DNA of 64,000 bases, taken from positions 7,316,001 through 7,380,000 of the forward strand of contig NZ_CP046172.1 of NCBI RefSeq assembly GCF_011801145.1, written 5' to 3'. This document shows positions 28,709 to 37,449 of this stretch, piece by piece. The notes under the pieces are model-generated. The model ran no database searches and had not been told where the DNA came from. It saw only the letters and a program-made list of their open reading frames with translations. The translations under genes were made by a program, and so were the position numbers. Numbering within the stretch: the stretch's first letter is position 1; each line of letters opens with the position of its first letter. The stretch comes from Nocardia arthritidis (lineage in GTDB: Bacteria > Actinomycetota > Actinomycetes > Mycobacteriales > Mycobacteriaceae).

Positions 28709-29170
28709 ATGGCCGAGTATCTCCGGACCGCCGAACAGCGGGCCACCATGCCCAAGAACCGGTTCATGAACCTGGCCGTCGCTTCGGCGTCGGCGCTCGC
28801 CGGCACGATCATGCTGGCGGGTCCTGCCACGGCGGACCCCACCCTCACCCTCACGGTCGACAGCAACCAGCATCTCAACGCCGACGGCACTGAAAAAATC
28901 ACAGGCACCTATACCTGCACCGCTGTCGGCCGGGTCAACAGCACCAGGAACAGCTACCTGAGACAAGGTGAGGTCCAGCCGATCGTGCCCGCGAGTAAGG
29001 CGATGGTTACCTGCGACGGCGCCGCGCACCCCTACACCACCGACATCCCGGCGCCGGAGACTTACCCATTCCAGCCCGGCCCCGCCACATTCAATATCAC
29101 CTGGGATTTGTACAGCGCGGATGGGAGCACCGAGGTCAGACTCACCGATCTCCCCGTCACCCTGCAATAG
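28709..29170 (+). CDS. Small secreted protein of unknown function
   Basis: 153 residues from the ATG at 28709 after AGAGGGAG; the signal peptide itself begins at an internal ATG (28748, MPKNRFMNLAVASASALAG) and ends at GPATADP. The mature domain is about 110 residues of beta-type sequence with two Cys (YTCTAVG and MVTCDG) likely forming a disulfide, and resembles Ig-like exported proteins of Nocardia. No function assigned. Confidence 0.75.
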   Translation: MAEYLRTAEQRATMPKNRFMNLAVASASALAGTIMLAGPATADPTLTLTVDSNQHLNADGTEKITGTYTCTAVGRVNSTRNSYLRQGEVQPIVPASKAMVTCDGAAHPYTTDIPAPETYPFQPGPATFNITWDLYSADGSTEVRLTDLPVTLQ

Positions 29171-29190
29171 AACAGACATCGTGCCGCTGG

Positions 29191-29250
29191 ATGATCAAAT
29201 CACTGACGGAGCGCAATATCGAATTGCTCGGCGAAAGGTTGCCCGCAGGT
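29191..29250 (+). pseudogene. Remnant of a luciferase-like oxidoreductase C terminus
   Basis: In the frame reading SLTERNIELLGERLPAG, this stretch matches the last residues of the intact gene ending at 28455 (LRNIELLGQKVAPQVR), including near-identical DNA (CGCAATATCGAA). No start or upstream body remains, so it appears to be the tail of a lost paralogue. Confidence 0.45.
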
Positions 29251-29431
29251 CCGCTGAAATCCAAGCCGCCGCACGCCTTTCGGCGCGCGGCGACCCGCTC
29301 CCTGCAATCGATTACTGTTCTTCATCCAAATCGGCGGTCAGCCACTGACGCGCGGTATCGATGTCATTGTGCTGCAACGGGAATCGCCCCGCGAGCCGGT
29401 CGCCGATCGCGGCGGCACATCCTGTGTGTCG

Positions 29432-29890
29432 CTAGTCCTCGCCTAGATCGCGCACGAATTCCAACGTCCACGCCTCCTGGAATGCAGCCTGGACTGCCGA
29501 CTGAGGTGGATGCAACTCGATCTGTGCGCCGCGGTGGCCGGCACGCCAGACCAGTCCCTTCTCCGAGAGGATTTTGACCCCGCCGATGACCCGCTCGAAG
29601 GTGAACTTCGCCCACTGCTCACGCGGCACGTTGTTGACCCAGAGCCTGTCCTGATCGACCAGCAGACCTCCGGTTTCGTGGAAGGCGAGGTGCATCACGT
29701 AGGGTGCGCCAGGCATGGGTTCGACCGGCACGATGGCCCATTCTTGCTCGAGCGGCATCGGATTGAGGTGGTCGGTGATGACGGGAGCGCCTTTTTCTAT
29801 TGCGTGTTCGGTGGCCGTCACCAGGGACGTTGCGCCGATTAGATGGGCGTGGATCTTGTAGATGCCGGGCCGAATCGGAACTGGTGGCAT
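29432..29890 (-). CDS. Beta-trefoil-like protein, possibly I66-type protease inhibitor
   Basis: 152 residues from ATG, with AAGGAGAT upstream. There is no signal peptide. Repeated blocks GIYKIHAHLIGA, EWAIVPVEPMPGAPYVMHLAF, DRLWVNNVPREQWAKFTFERV and ILSEKGLVWRAGHRGAQIELHP followed by WTLEFVRD look like the three-fold Trp-marked pattern of beta-trefoils, closest in my memory to the fungal/bacterial I66 serine-protease-inhibitor family. That is a pattern judgement, not a search result. The frame stays open for 39 codons past its TAG. Confidence 0.6.
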   Translation of the reverse strand: MPPVPIRPGIYKIHAHLIGATSLVTATEHAIEKGAPVITDHLNPMPLEQEWAIVPVEPMPGAPYVMHLAFHETGGLLVDQDRLWVNNVPREQWAKFTFERVIGGVKILSEKGLVWRAGHRGAQIELHPPQSAVQAAFQEAWTLEFVRDLGED

Positions 29891-30254
29891 GGCCGATCTC
29901 CTTCTTCTTCACGCGATTCACCCACCGCGGCCGGAGCCGACATCGCGGATACTCCGATGTGCCGCAATGCGCACGATACGACGAGAAATATGAGCAACGC
30001 CCAATTCCGGCGCGGCCGGGATGGAATTCGATAAACGAACCCCATTCAAGGCAATGCATTGATTGCCGATCCCGATGAACCGCTCGGTTTTTCGGATGAC
30101 ATGTAATATTGTCCGCCGAAAGCCGTTGTGCCGTCAACCCTTTCACCCCACCATACATAGGGGTTTCATTAATCCTGTCGTCATAACAACCGGTTTCGTT
30201 CTTTCGCGTACGGATACGCTTGGCGCACAACCGAATTAGTGCAGAATTCAACCG
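29891..30254. other. Gene-free stretch
   Basis: 364 bases with lower GC than the surroundings. It contains the ribosome-binding site and promoter region of the trefoil-like gene at its left end and the 3' side of the GntR gene at its right end. I see no credible coding frame, tRNA or repeat. Several TA-rich spots (near 30105 and 30160) could be promoter elements but do not fit a consensus well. Confidence 0.6.
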
Positions 30255-30977
30255 CTATTCGACGAGCCGGGCCTCGAAGGCGATCCGATCGCCGCGGTAC
30301 AGCGAGCGCACCCGCTCTATCGGCCGCCCCTCGGTGTCGACGCTGCGCCGGTGCAGCAGCAAAAGCGGTAGGGCCGTGGAGCATTCGAGCAACCCCGCCT
30401 CACGGGGGGAGGCGAGGACGGTTTCGATGCGCTCGATCGCATGATCGAAGACCACGCCCAGCTCGCGCATCGCGCGATAGAGGGAGGTGGTCGGGTCGTA
30501 GGTTTCGCGCAGCGCACCGAACCGGTCCAGGCGCATGAAAGTGCTTTCCAGGCCGATGCGTTCGCCGTCGGCGAGCAGCACCCGCTCCAGGTGCATCACC
30601 GAAACGCCAACGGGCACTTCGAGATCGCGCGCGGTGTCGGCGTCGGCGGGCACATCCTCCCAATTCACCAGGATGCGTCCCGGCACCCGACCGTACGCGA
30701 GCGCGCCCTCGGTGTACGAGCGCAGCTGCATCGGCTGCACCATCTTCGGCCGGGATACCACCGTGCCGCGGCCTTGGCGGCGAATTCGCCCCTCCACCAG
30801 TAAATCTCGCAAAGCCTGTCGCACGGTCTCGCGGGCCACCTCGAAGCGGACGGCCAGATCCCGTTCGGAGGGAACGGGATCGCCCTCGGTGAGTTGATCG
30901 AGGATCCGCTCCAATTCGGTGCGCACCAGGTACGACTTCGGCAGCCTTCCCACCCCAGCGACATCCGTGGCCTCCAT
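30255..30977 (-). CDS. GntR/HutC-family regulator with UTRA domain
   Basis: 240 residues. Winged helix at residues 15-80 (DQLTEGDPVPSERDLAVRFEVARETVRQALRDLLVEG, seen in part) and a UTRA ligand domain over residues 95-235. It is divergent from the phosphonate catabolism operon, and two GntR-type palindromes lie between them. It probably represses the operon and itself until a phosphonate or an intermediate is bound; the ligand is inferred from context. Confidence 0.92.
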   Translation of the reverse strand: MEATDVAGVGRLPKSYLVRTELERILDQLTEGDPVPSERDLAVRFEVARETVRQALRDLLVEGRIRRQGRGTVVSRPKMVQPMQLRSYTEGALAYGRVPGRILVNWEDVPADADTARDLEVPVGVSVMHLERVLLADGERIGLESTFMRLDRFGALRETYDPTTSLYRAMRELGVVFDHAIERIETVLASPREAGLLECSTALPLLLLHRRSVDTEGRPIERVRSLYRGDRIAFEARLVE

Positions 30978-30997
30978 GCCAACAGCGTACCGGCCAG

Positions 30998-31009
30998 TGG
31001 TCTATACCA
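30998..31009. promoter_or_regulatory. GntR operator 1 (regulator-proximal)
   Basis: TGGTCTATACCA is a perfect palindrome matching the HutC-subfamily site TGGTCTANACCA. It is 20 bases from the regulator ATG, suited to autoregulation. Confidence 0.75.
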
Positions 31010-31044
31010 AATGTTCACCAGCCGTTTACAGCCCCAACACACGT

Positions 31045-31056
31045 TGGTCTAGACCA
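31045..31056. promoter_or_regulatory. GntR operator 2 (operon-proximal)
   Basis: Perfect palindrome TGGTCTAGACCA, the core of the DasR/NagR-type dre site, nine bases before the ATG at 31066. Bound repressor would block transcription or initiation of the operon. Centres of the two operators are 47 bases apart. Confidence 0.8.
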
Positions 31057-31065
31057 TTCGTCAGC

Positions 31066-32202
31066 ATGGCTGCCATGCGTTTGGTCGTCATCGGCGGTGG
31101 CATTCTCGGCACCGCACACGCCCTGGCCGCGATCGACCGGGGTCACGAGGTGGTGCAGCTGGAACGGGAGCCCGAGGCGCGCGGCGCGACGGTGCGCAAC
31201 TTCGGGCTGGTGTGGGTATCCGGGCGGTCGGCAGCCGAACTCGAGCTGACGCTGCGTTCGCGACAGCTGTGGGAGGAGATCGGCGGCCGCATACCGGGCG
31301 TCGGATTCCGCCCCGCCGGTTCGATCACGCTGATCCGCACACACGCCGAACTCGCGGTCGCCGAGGCCGCCGCGGCGGGCCCGACCGCAGGCGCCCGCGG
31401 CTTCGAATTGCTGGAACCGGAGCGGGTCAGCGCCATCAACCCGGCACTGCGCGGCAAATACCTTGCCGGACTGCACTGTTCGACCGATGCCGCGGTCGAG
31501 TCGCGCCAGGCGCTGCCCGCCGTCCGCGCGTATTTGGCCGCCACCGGCCGCTACACCTTCCATCCGAGCACCGAGGCGCGCAGCGTCACCGACACCGGTT
31601 CGGGAGCCGTCGTCGTCGACGATCTGGGCCGCCGTCACGAGGCCGACCTGGTATTGCACTGCCCGGGCGCCGCGCATACCGGCCTGACCCGCGAACTCGT
31701 CGGCGCCATCCCGGTGCGCCGGGTCCGGCTGCAGATGATGCAGACCGCACCGCTCGGCGAACCGCTCACCACCGCCATCGCCGACGGCGACAGCTTCCGC
31801 TACTACCCGGGCTTCGCGGGCGCCGAACTCGACGCGCTGAATCGCGAACAGTCCCAATCGGCTACGGCCGCGGAGCACAAGATGCAGCTGCTGTGCGTGC
31901 AGCGGTTGCACGGCGGGCTCACCATCGGCGATACCCATGAATACGCCGAACCGTTCGCCTTCGATGTCGACGAGGCGCCGTACGAACACCTCACCGCGGT
32001 GACCGAGGAATTGCTGGGACGTGAACTGCCGCAGGTGATCCGGCGCTGGGCCGGGGTGTACAGCCAGAGCGTCGACCCGGACACCATCGTCACCAGGGCG
32101 AAGGCCGATGAGCACGTGTGGGTGGTGACCGGCCCCGGCGGGCGCGGCATGACCCTCGGACCCGCGATCGGCGCCGAAACCGCCGATCTGCTGAACCTGT
32201 GA
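31066..32202 (+). CDS. FAD-dependent oxidoreductase of phosphonate clusters (TIGR03364-type)
   Basis: 378 residues (ATG 31066; ATG 31075 also possible). A DadA-like fold: MRLVVIGGGILGTAHALAA dinucleotide motif, EREPEARGATVRNFGLVWVSG and a C-terminal TGPGGRGMTLGPAIG loop. This family is recurrently found beside PhnX-like hydrolases and AEP transporters, and is thought to oxidise 2-aminoethylphosphonate or its N-methyl form to phosphonoacetaldehyde. No PhnW aminotransferase gene is present, which fits an oxidative route. Confidence 0.88.
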   Translation: MAAMRLVVIGGGILGTAHALAAIDRGHEVVQLEREPEARGATVRNFGLVWVSGRSAAELELTLRSRQLWEEIGGRIPGVGFRPAGSITLIRTHAELAVAEAAAAGPTAGARGFELLEPERVSAINPALRGKYLAGLHCSTDAAVESRQALPAVRAYLAATGRYTFHPSTEARSVTDTGSGAVVVDDLGRRHEADLVLHCPGAAHTGLTRELVGAIPVRRVRLQMMQTAPLGEPLTTAIADGDSFRYYPGFAGAELDALNREQSQSATAAEHKMQLLCVQRLHGGLTIGDTHEYAEPFAFDVDEAPYEHLTAVTEELLGRELPQVIRRWAGVYSQSVDPDTIVTRAKADEHVWVVTGPGGRGMTLGPAIGAETADLLNL

Positions 32203-32210
32203 GGAATCCG

Positions 32211-32900
32211 TTGAGCGACAACACGATCGACCTGGCCGTGCTGGACATGGCGGGCACCACGGTGTCCGACGGCGGGCTGGTGCAGCGCGCCTTCGACGCG
32301 GCGGCCACCGCGGCGGGCATGGAAACCGAAGGCCCGCGGCGCGATTCGGCGCGGCAGTACGTGCTCGACACCATGGGCCAATCCAAGATCACCGTATTCC
32401 GCGCCCTGTTCGACACCGAGGACCAAGCCCAGCTCGCCAATCGGGCCTTCGAATCCGCGTACGACGAGCTGATCGACGAGGTCGGCGTCGCGCCGGTGCC
32501 CGGTGCGGCCGATGCCATCGAAGCGCTGCGCACCGCGGGCGTAAAGGTGGCGCTCACCACCGGTTTCAGCCGAGCCACCCAGGACCGGTTGCTGAATGCG
32601 CTGGGCTGGAACGAAATCGCCGATCTCACCCTGGCGCCCGCCGACGCCGGACGCGGCAGGCCCTACCCGGACCTGATCCTCACCGCACTGTTGCGGCTGC
32701 GCGTCGACGCGGTGGATCGCGTTGCGGTGCTCGGCGATACCACCAGCGATATCGCCAGCGGACTCGCCGCGGGCGCGCGCATCGTCGCGGGCACGCTCAC
32801 CGGCGCGCACGACGAACCGCGGCTGCGCGCGGCGGGTGCGACCCACGTCGTCGCCTCGGTCACCGAATTCGCCCGGCTCGTACTCGCGACCCGCGCATGA
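32211..32900 (+). CDS. PhnX-like phosphonatase, HAD family (TIGR03351-type)
   Basis: 229 residues from TTG at 32211, GAGGAA four bases upstream. HAD motifs: nucleophile in LDMAGTTVSD (Asp12), ALTTGFSR, GRGRPYPDL and GDTTSDIASGLAAGA. A lysine in TMGQSK (about residue 59) is placed like the Schiff-base Lys of true phosphonoacetaldehyde hydrolase (MGLLK). The expected reaction is cleavage of phosphonoacetaldehyde to acetaldehyde and phosphate. Eight bases separate it from the oxidoreductase gene. Confidence 0.88.
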   Translation: MSDNTIDLAVLDMAGTTVSDGGLVQRAFDAAATAAGMETEGPRRDSARQYVLDTMGQSKITVFRALFDTEDQAQLANRAFESAYDELIDEVGVAPVPGAADAIEALRTAGVKVALTTGFSRATQDRLLNALGWNEIADLTLAPADAGRGRPYPDLILTALLRLRVDAVDRVAVLGDTTSDIASGLAAGARIVAGTLTGAHDEPRLRAAGATHVVASVTEFARLVLATRA

Positions 32901-32981
32901 CGCGGCCATCGACCGCCCGGCAGCGCCGGGACCTGTCCCTACGATCCACCATCGCAGTACCAACCCGAAAGTTGTTGTAAC

Positions 32982-34034
32982 GTGCGCACTTCCACCACGC
33001 GCCTGTCCCGTACCCTCACCAAATCGGCACTGCTCCTCGCGGCCACCGCGACCGCGGCGACATTCACCGCGGCCTGCGGCGGCACCGGGAACTCCGGCTC
33101 CGGCGACAAAACCGTCACCGTCTACTCCGCCGACGGCATGGAGGACTGGTACAAGGGCCAGTTCGACAAGTTCAAGGCCAAGACCGGCATCTCGGTCAAC
33201 GTGGTCACCGCCGGCTCCGGCGAGGTGGTCAACCGGGTGGAGAAGGAGCAGTCCAACCCGCAGGCCGACCTCGTGGTCACGCTGCCGCCGTTCATCCAGA
33301 AGGCCGACGCGGCAGGGCTTCTCCAGCCGAGCGGGGTCGACACCTCGGCCTATCCGGCCACCGCGAAGGATCCGAACGGCAAGTACGTCACGCTGGCCGA
33401 CAACTACCTGAACTTCATCGCCAACACCTCGGTGGACGCGGGCAAGCTCACCTGGGACGACCTGCTGAAGCCGGAATACAAAGGCAAACTCCAGTATTCG
33501 ACCCCGGGCCAGGCCGGTGACGGCACCGCGGTACTGGTGCTGCTGCAACAGCTGCGCGGCAAGCAGGGCGCGCTGGACTACCTGAAACAGTTGCAGGCCA
33601 ACAATGTCGGCCCGTCCTCCTCCACCGGCAAGCTGCAACCGAAGGTGGACAAGGGTGAGCTGCTGATCGCCAACGGCGATGTGCAGATGAACTCCGATTC
33701 GGTCAAGTCCGGTTCGAAGTTCACCATCTTCTTCCCGGCCGGCGCCGACGGTAAGCGCTCGACCATCCCGGTTCCGTATGTGCTGGGCCTGGCCAAGGGT
33801 GCGCCGCACACCGACGCGGCCAAGAAACTGATGGATTACCTGCTGTCCAAGGAGGTTCAGGCCACCCTGGGCCCGGACGCGACCGCCGTCTCGGACCGCA
33901 CCGACCTGCGGGATGCGGCAGGCGGCCCGGCCGCGGTGATCAAGGGCGTCGAGGTGTTGCACCCGGACTGGAACGAGGTGCTCGCCGACCTGACCGCCGA
34001 TATCGACGCATACAACAGGGCAATCGGAGGCTGA
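32982..34034 (+). CDS. 2-aminoethylphosphonate-type ABC substrate-binding lipoprotein
   Basis: 350 residues from GTG. A lipoprotein signal with lipobox FTAAC (Cys near residue 30) is followed by an extracellular solute-binding protein of the Fe/AEP class: VTVYSADGMEDWYKGQFDKF, SGEVVNRVEKE, LVVTLPPFIQKADAAG. It should present 2-aminoethylphosphonate to the permeases below. A PhnS-like role is inferred from similarity and from neighbours. Confidence 0.88.
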   Translation: MRTSTTRLSRTLTKSALLLAATATAATFTAACGGTGNSGSGDKTVTVYSADGMEDWYKGQFDKFKAKTGISVNVVTAGSGEVVNRVEKEQSNPQADLVVTLPPFIQKADAAGLLQPSGVDTSAYPATAKDPNGKYVTLADNYLNFIANTSVDAGKLTWDDLLKPEYKGKLQYSTPGQAGDGTAVLVLLQQLRGKQGALDYLKQLQANNVGPSSSTGKLQPKVDKGELLIANGDVQMNSDSVKSGSKFTIFFPAGADGKRSTIPVPYVLGLAKGAPHTDAAKKLMDYLLSKEVQATLGPDATAVSDRTDLRDAAGGPAAVIKGVEVLHPDWNEVLADLTADIDAYNRAIGG

Positions 34035-34035
34035 T

Positions 34036-35253
34036 ATGTCACCCGGCGACACGCTCATCGAATCGGCAACGGCCGCAGCCACTTCCGGTGCCGACGAACC
34101 CGCCATCGTCTTCGACAGGGTCGGCGTCCGATATGGGACGGGCCGCAAAACCACCGTCGCCCTAGCCGATTTCACGCTGCGCGTCGCCGCGGGCGAAACC
34201 GTCGCGCTGCTCGGACCGAGCGGCTCCGGCAAGTCGACCGCGCTCAAGGCGCTGGCCGGATTCGTCCGGCCGACCTCGGGTGCGGTCCGGCTGGCCGGAC
34301 GCGACGTCACCAACCTCTCCCCCGCCAAGCGCGGCATCGGCGTCGTCGTGCAGTCCTATGCGCTGTTCCCGCATATGACCGTGCACGGCAATGTCGCGTT
34401 CGGGCTGAAATCCCATCGGGTGCCGCGCCGGGAGATCGACGGCCGGGTACGCGCCGCGCTCGATATGGTCGGGATGGCCGACTATGCGAAGCGCCTGCCG
34501 CGCGAGCTGTCCGGTGGACAGCAGCAGCGGGTGGCCATCGCCAGGGCGCTGGCCATCCGGCCCAGGGTGCTGCTGCTGGACGAGCCGCTGGCCGCGCTCG
34601 ACGCCCAGCTGCGGCAGTCGATGCTGGGCGAACTACAGCAATTGCGGAAAGCGCTGCCGGACACCGCGATGCTGTACGTCACCCATGATCAGTCCGAGGC
34701 GCTGGCGCTGGCCGATCGCATCGCGGTGATGCGCGATGCCCGGCTCGTCGATATCGACACCGCCGAAAATCTGTGGCAGCGGCCGCCGACCGGATTCACC
34801 GCCGCCTTCCTCGGCGGCGCGAATCTGTTGCCGTGCACCGTGAACCGGGTATCCGGCGGGACCGGCCTGGTCACCGCGGGAACGCGGACGCTGCGCGCGC
34901 AGGCGCCCGACCCGGGTGTCGGACAGCTGGATTGGACGCCGGATTCGCCCGCACTGCTCTGCGTGCGCCCGCATACGGTGCGGATCGGCGCGGTCGGCGA
35001 GCGGGATGCGCTGCGCGGCAGGGTGGTTGCCAGCGTGTGGCGTGGGGCCTCGACCCGGCTGAGCATCGCGGTGGACGGACTGCCCGGCGAACTCGCGGTG
35101 GACGTGCCGGGGCATGCGGCCGCCGCGGTGGACGCGGTGGTCGGGGTGCTGTTCCCCGATCCGGCGGGTGTACTCATCCCGCAGGCGGTCGGCGCCGAAT
35201 CACTGGCTGGCGCCGCCGATTCCGCCGTCGGTGCATCGGAAGCGCGGGCATGA
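34036..35253 (+). CDS. ABC transporter ATP-binding protein (PhnT-like)
   Basis: 405 residues. Walker A LLGPSGSGKSTALKAL, Q-loop QSYALFPHMTV, signature LSGGQQQRVAIARAL, Walker B VLLLDEPLAALD and a switch His in YVTHDQSEALAL; a C-terminal TOBE domain follows from about residue 270. It energises phosphonate import. The ATG is one base after the binding-protein stop codon. Confidence 0.93.
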   Translation: MSPGDTLIESATAAATSGADEPAIVFDRVGVRYGTGRKTTVALADFTLRVAAGETVALLGPSGSGKSTALKALAGFVRPTSGAVRLAGRDVTNLSPAKRGIGVVVQSYALFPHMTVHGNVAFGLKSHRVPRREIDGRVRAALDMVGMADYAKRLPRELSGGQQQRVAIARALAIRPRVLLLDEPLAALDAQLRQSMLGELQQLRKALPDTAMLYVTHDQSEALALADRIAVMRDARLVDIDTAENLWQRPPTGFTAAFLGGANLLPCTVNRVSGGTGLVTAGTRTLRAQAPDPGVGQLDWTPDSPALLCVRPHTVRIGAVGERDALRGRVVASVWRGASTRLSIAVDGLPGELAVDVPGHAAAAVDAVVGVLFPDPAGVLIPQAVGAESLAGAADSAVGASEARA

Positions 35254-35326
35254 GGGGCCCGCGGTTCCGCGCCGCACCGCGAAAGGCGCCGGGCCACATC
35301 GCGACCCGTCGGTCCGAGGTGGGCAG

Positions 35327-36211
35327 ATGAGCACGGTGCTCGAAGTATCCCAGGCCGCGGCCGCTCCCCCTGCCCCGGAACGACATTGGCGTCCAGTGGT
35401 GTGGACGCTGCCGCCGCTGCTCGTGGTGCTCGCCATCGCGGTCTATCCGATTGCCAGGGTGCTCGCCGAATCCACCGTCACGCCGAGCGGGCGGGGCACC
35501 GGAGTGTGGGCCGACACGCTGACCTCGGCCGCCTTCCGTAATGCGCTGTGGCGCACCGTATCCATCGCCGTCGCATCCACCGCGGGCTGCCTGCTGCTCG
35601 GCACCTTCCTCGCCGTCGTACTCGCCTTCGTACCGTTTCCGGGCTCGGCGCTGGTCGGCAGGCTGATCGATACCGTGCTCACGCTACCGTCGTTCCTGGT
35701 GACGCTGGCCTTCACCTTCCTGTACGGCACGGCGGGCGCCGTGAACGCGCTGATCACCGAAATCACCGGCCGCACAACGCCGGTGCTGGATTTCCTCGGA
35801 ACACCGTTGGGCGTGATCGCTGCGGAGACCACCTTCTTCACCCCGTTCGTGGTCCGGCCGCTGCTGGCCGCATTCGCCCAGCTGCCGCGCGAACAGCTCG
35901 ATGTGGCCGCGAGTCTCGGCGCATCGCCGTGGCGGGTGCTGCGGCAGGTGGTGCTGCCGGAGGCCTGGCCCGCGCTGGCCGCGGGCGGCAGTCTGGTACT
36001 GCTGTTGACGCTCAACGAATTCGGCATCGTGCTGTTCACCGGCGCGAAGGGCGTGCTGACGCTGCCCGCGCTGATCTACACCCGCGGCATCGTCACCTTC
36101 GACCTGCCGGGTGCGGCCGTGCTCGCCTCGGTGCAGGTGGCGCTTTCGCTCACGCTCTACACCGCCTACCGGGTGGTCTTCGCCCGCTTCACCGCCGCGA
36201 GGGGACGCTGA
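35327..36211 (+). CDS. ABC transporter permease (PhnU-like)
   Basis: 294 residues from the ATG at 35327. Six or so membrane helices with the BPD-type EAA loop near LDVAASLGASPWRVLRQVVLPEAWPAL (seen in part), which contacts the ATPase. One of two permease subunits of the importer. It is 73 bases from the ATPase gene, the widest gap in the operon. Confidence 0.92.
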   Translation: MSTVLEVSQAAAAPPAPERHWRPVVWTLPPLLVVLAIAVYPIARVLAESTVTPSGRGTGVWADTLTSAAFRNALWRTVSIAVASTAGCLLLGTFLAVVLAFVPFPGSALVGRLIDTVLTLPSFLVTLAFTFLYGTAGAVNALITEITGRTTPVLDFLGTPLGVIAAETTFFTPFVVRPLLAAFAQLPREQLDVAASLGASPWRVLRQVVLPEAWPALAAGGSLVLLLTLNEFGIVLFTGAKGVLTLPALIYTRGIVTFDLPGAAVLASVQVALSLTLYTAYRVVFARFTAARGR

Positions 36212-36212
36212 C

Positions 36213-37010
36213 GTGCTGGTTTGGACGCGCACCGGAAAAGCGGTGCTGCTCACGGTATTCGGTCTGGTGGTGACGGTCGTGTTCGTCGCGCCGATCGCCA
36301 CCGTGGTCGCCGCGGGCCTCGCGGGCCGATGGACCGGACCGCTGCCATCGCGGTTGGGGCTGGCGAACTTTCGGCAGACGCTGTCCGGCGAGGATGCGGC
36401 GAGCCTTTCGGTGAGCCTGCAAACCGCCTTGCTGGCAGGCGCTTTCGCGTTGGTGCTCGGAACATGGGCGGCACTCGCCGCGCGGGAGGCGCCGGGCTGG
36501 TGCCGACGGATCACCGATGCGGTGTTCCATCTGCCGGTCGCGGTGCCATCGGTGGCCATCGGCCTCGGCGTGCTGATCGCGTTCAACGAGCGGCCGCTGC
36601 TGCTCGGCGGCACCAAATGGATTGTCGTCCTGGCACATTCGGTGCTGGTGCTGGCCTACGCGTTCAGTGCGGTGTCGGCGGCGCTGGACCGGCTCGATCC
36701 GACCTTCCGCCAGGCCGCGGAATCGCTTGGCGCGGGGCCGATTCGGGTGCTGTGCCAGGTGACGCTGCCGCTGCTGTTGCCGGCGCTGGGCGCGGCGGCC
36801 GGGCTGTCGGTCGCGTTGTCCATGGGTGAGCTGGGCGCGACGATCATGATCTATCCGGCGACGTGGCGCACACTGCCCGTTACCATTTTCGGCGAGACCG
36901 ATCGCGGCGCGGTTTTCCTCGCCGCGGCCAATACCACGCTGCTGGTGTCGGTGACGTTGTTCGCGCTGGTCCTGCTCGGCCGGTTGAAAGGCCGGGCGGC
37001 GTTGCGCTGA
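36213..37010 (+). CDS. ABC transporter permease (PhnV-like)
   Basis: 265 residues from the GTG at 36213, one base after the previous stop. The EAA loop reads QAAESLGAGPIRVLCQVTLPLLLPAL (in part); six helices. It completes the importer. The extra upstream in-frame codons overlap the previous gene and look non-coding. Confidence 0.92.
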   Translation: MLVWTRTGKAVLLTVFGLVVTVVFVAPIATVVAAGLAGRWTGPLPSRLGLANFRQTLSGEDAASLSVSLQTALLAGAFALVLGTWAALAAREAPGWCRRITDAVFHLPVAVPSVAIGLGVLIAFNERPLLLGGTKWIVVLAHSVLVLAYAFSAVSAALDRLDPTFRQAAESLGAGPIRVLCQVTLPLLLPALGAAAGLSVALSMGELGATIMIYPATWRTLPVTIFGETDRGAVFLAAANTTLLVSVTLFALVLLGRLKGRAALR

Positions 37011-37449
37011 AACAATTAGCCGGAGATCGATCCGGCAAAAATATTCGGAAGCCGGTGCGGCAATTGATATTTGATGCCAATGTGGCGGAAACCGACCGGG
37101 CGAGGGAATTTGCGGGACCGCGAATTGGATATCGACGAGTCAGGCGCAGACTCCGGCAAATCGGGCATCGAAAATGGTGGCGGCGCGGGCGTTAACCGCC
37201 CGAGACGACACCGTTTCGTGATTCTTGATCTTGTGGCACCGCCGCGCGGAGCGAATAGGGGTGTTGCCTGTTCCTTGCCCCGCACCGGAATTCAGGGGCG
37301 GGCGTGCCGCGCCAGTCGACCACGCGGCACGCCGGGCGGGGCGCCCCGTTGCGCCCGCCGTCACTGTGGTGGCGACGAATGCATTCGGGCGAAGTCACTG
37401 GTCGGATGACTCAGCGCCCGGAACGTCGTCCATCGGCAATGCCAGCGAG
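37011..37449. other. Gene-free stretch after the phosphonate operon
   Basis: 439 bases. A small hairpin (GCCGGA paired with TCCGGC, 37019-37036) just past the last permease could end the operon. The rest, including short frames on both strands, has no start with a ribosome-binding site and no recognisable protein sequence. I see nothing else that I can support. Confidence 0.55.

Noticed and set aside
31803..34337. 844-codon open frame on the minus strand
   Set aside because: It lies opposite the phosphonate oxidoreductase, hydrolase and binding-protein genes, all of which carry clear family motifs. Long antisense frames are common at this GC content.
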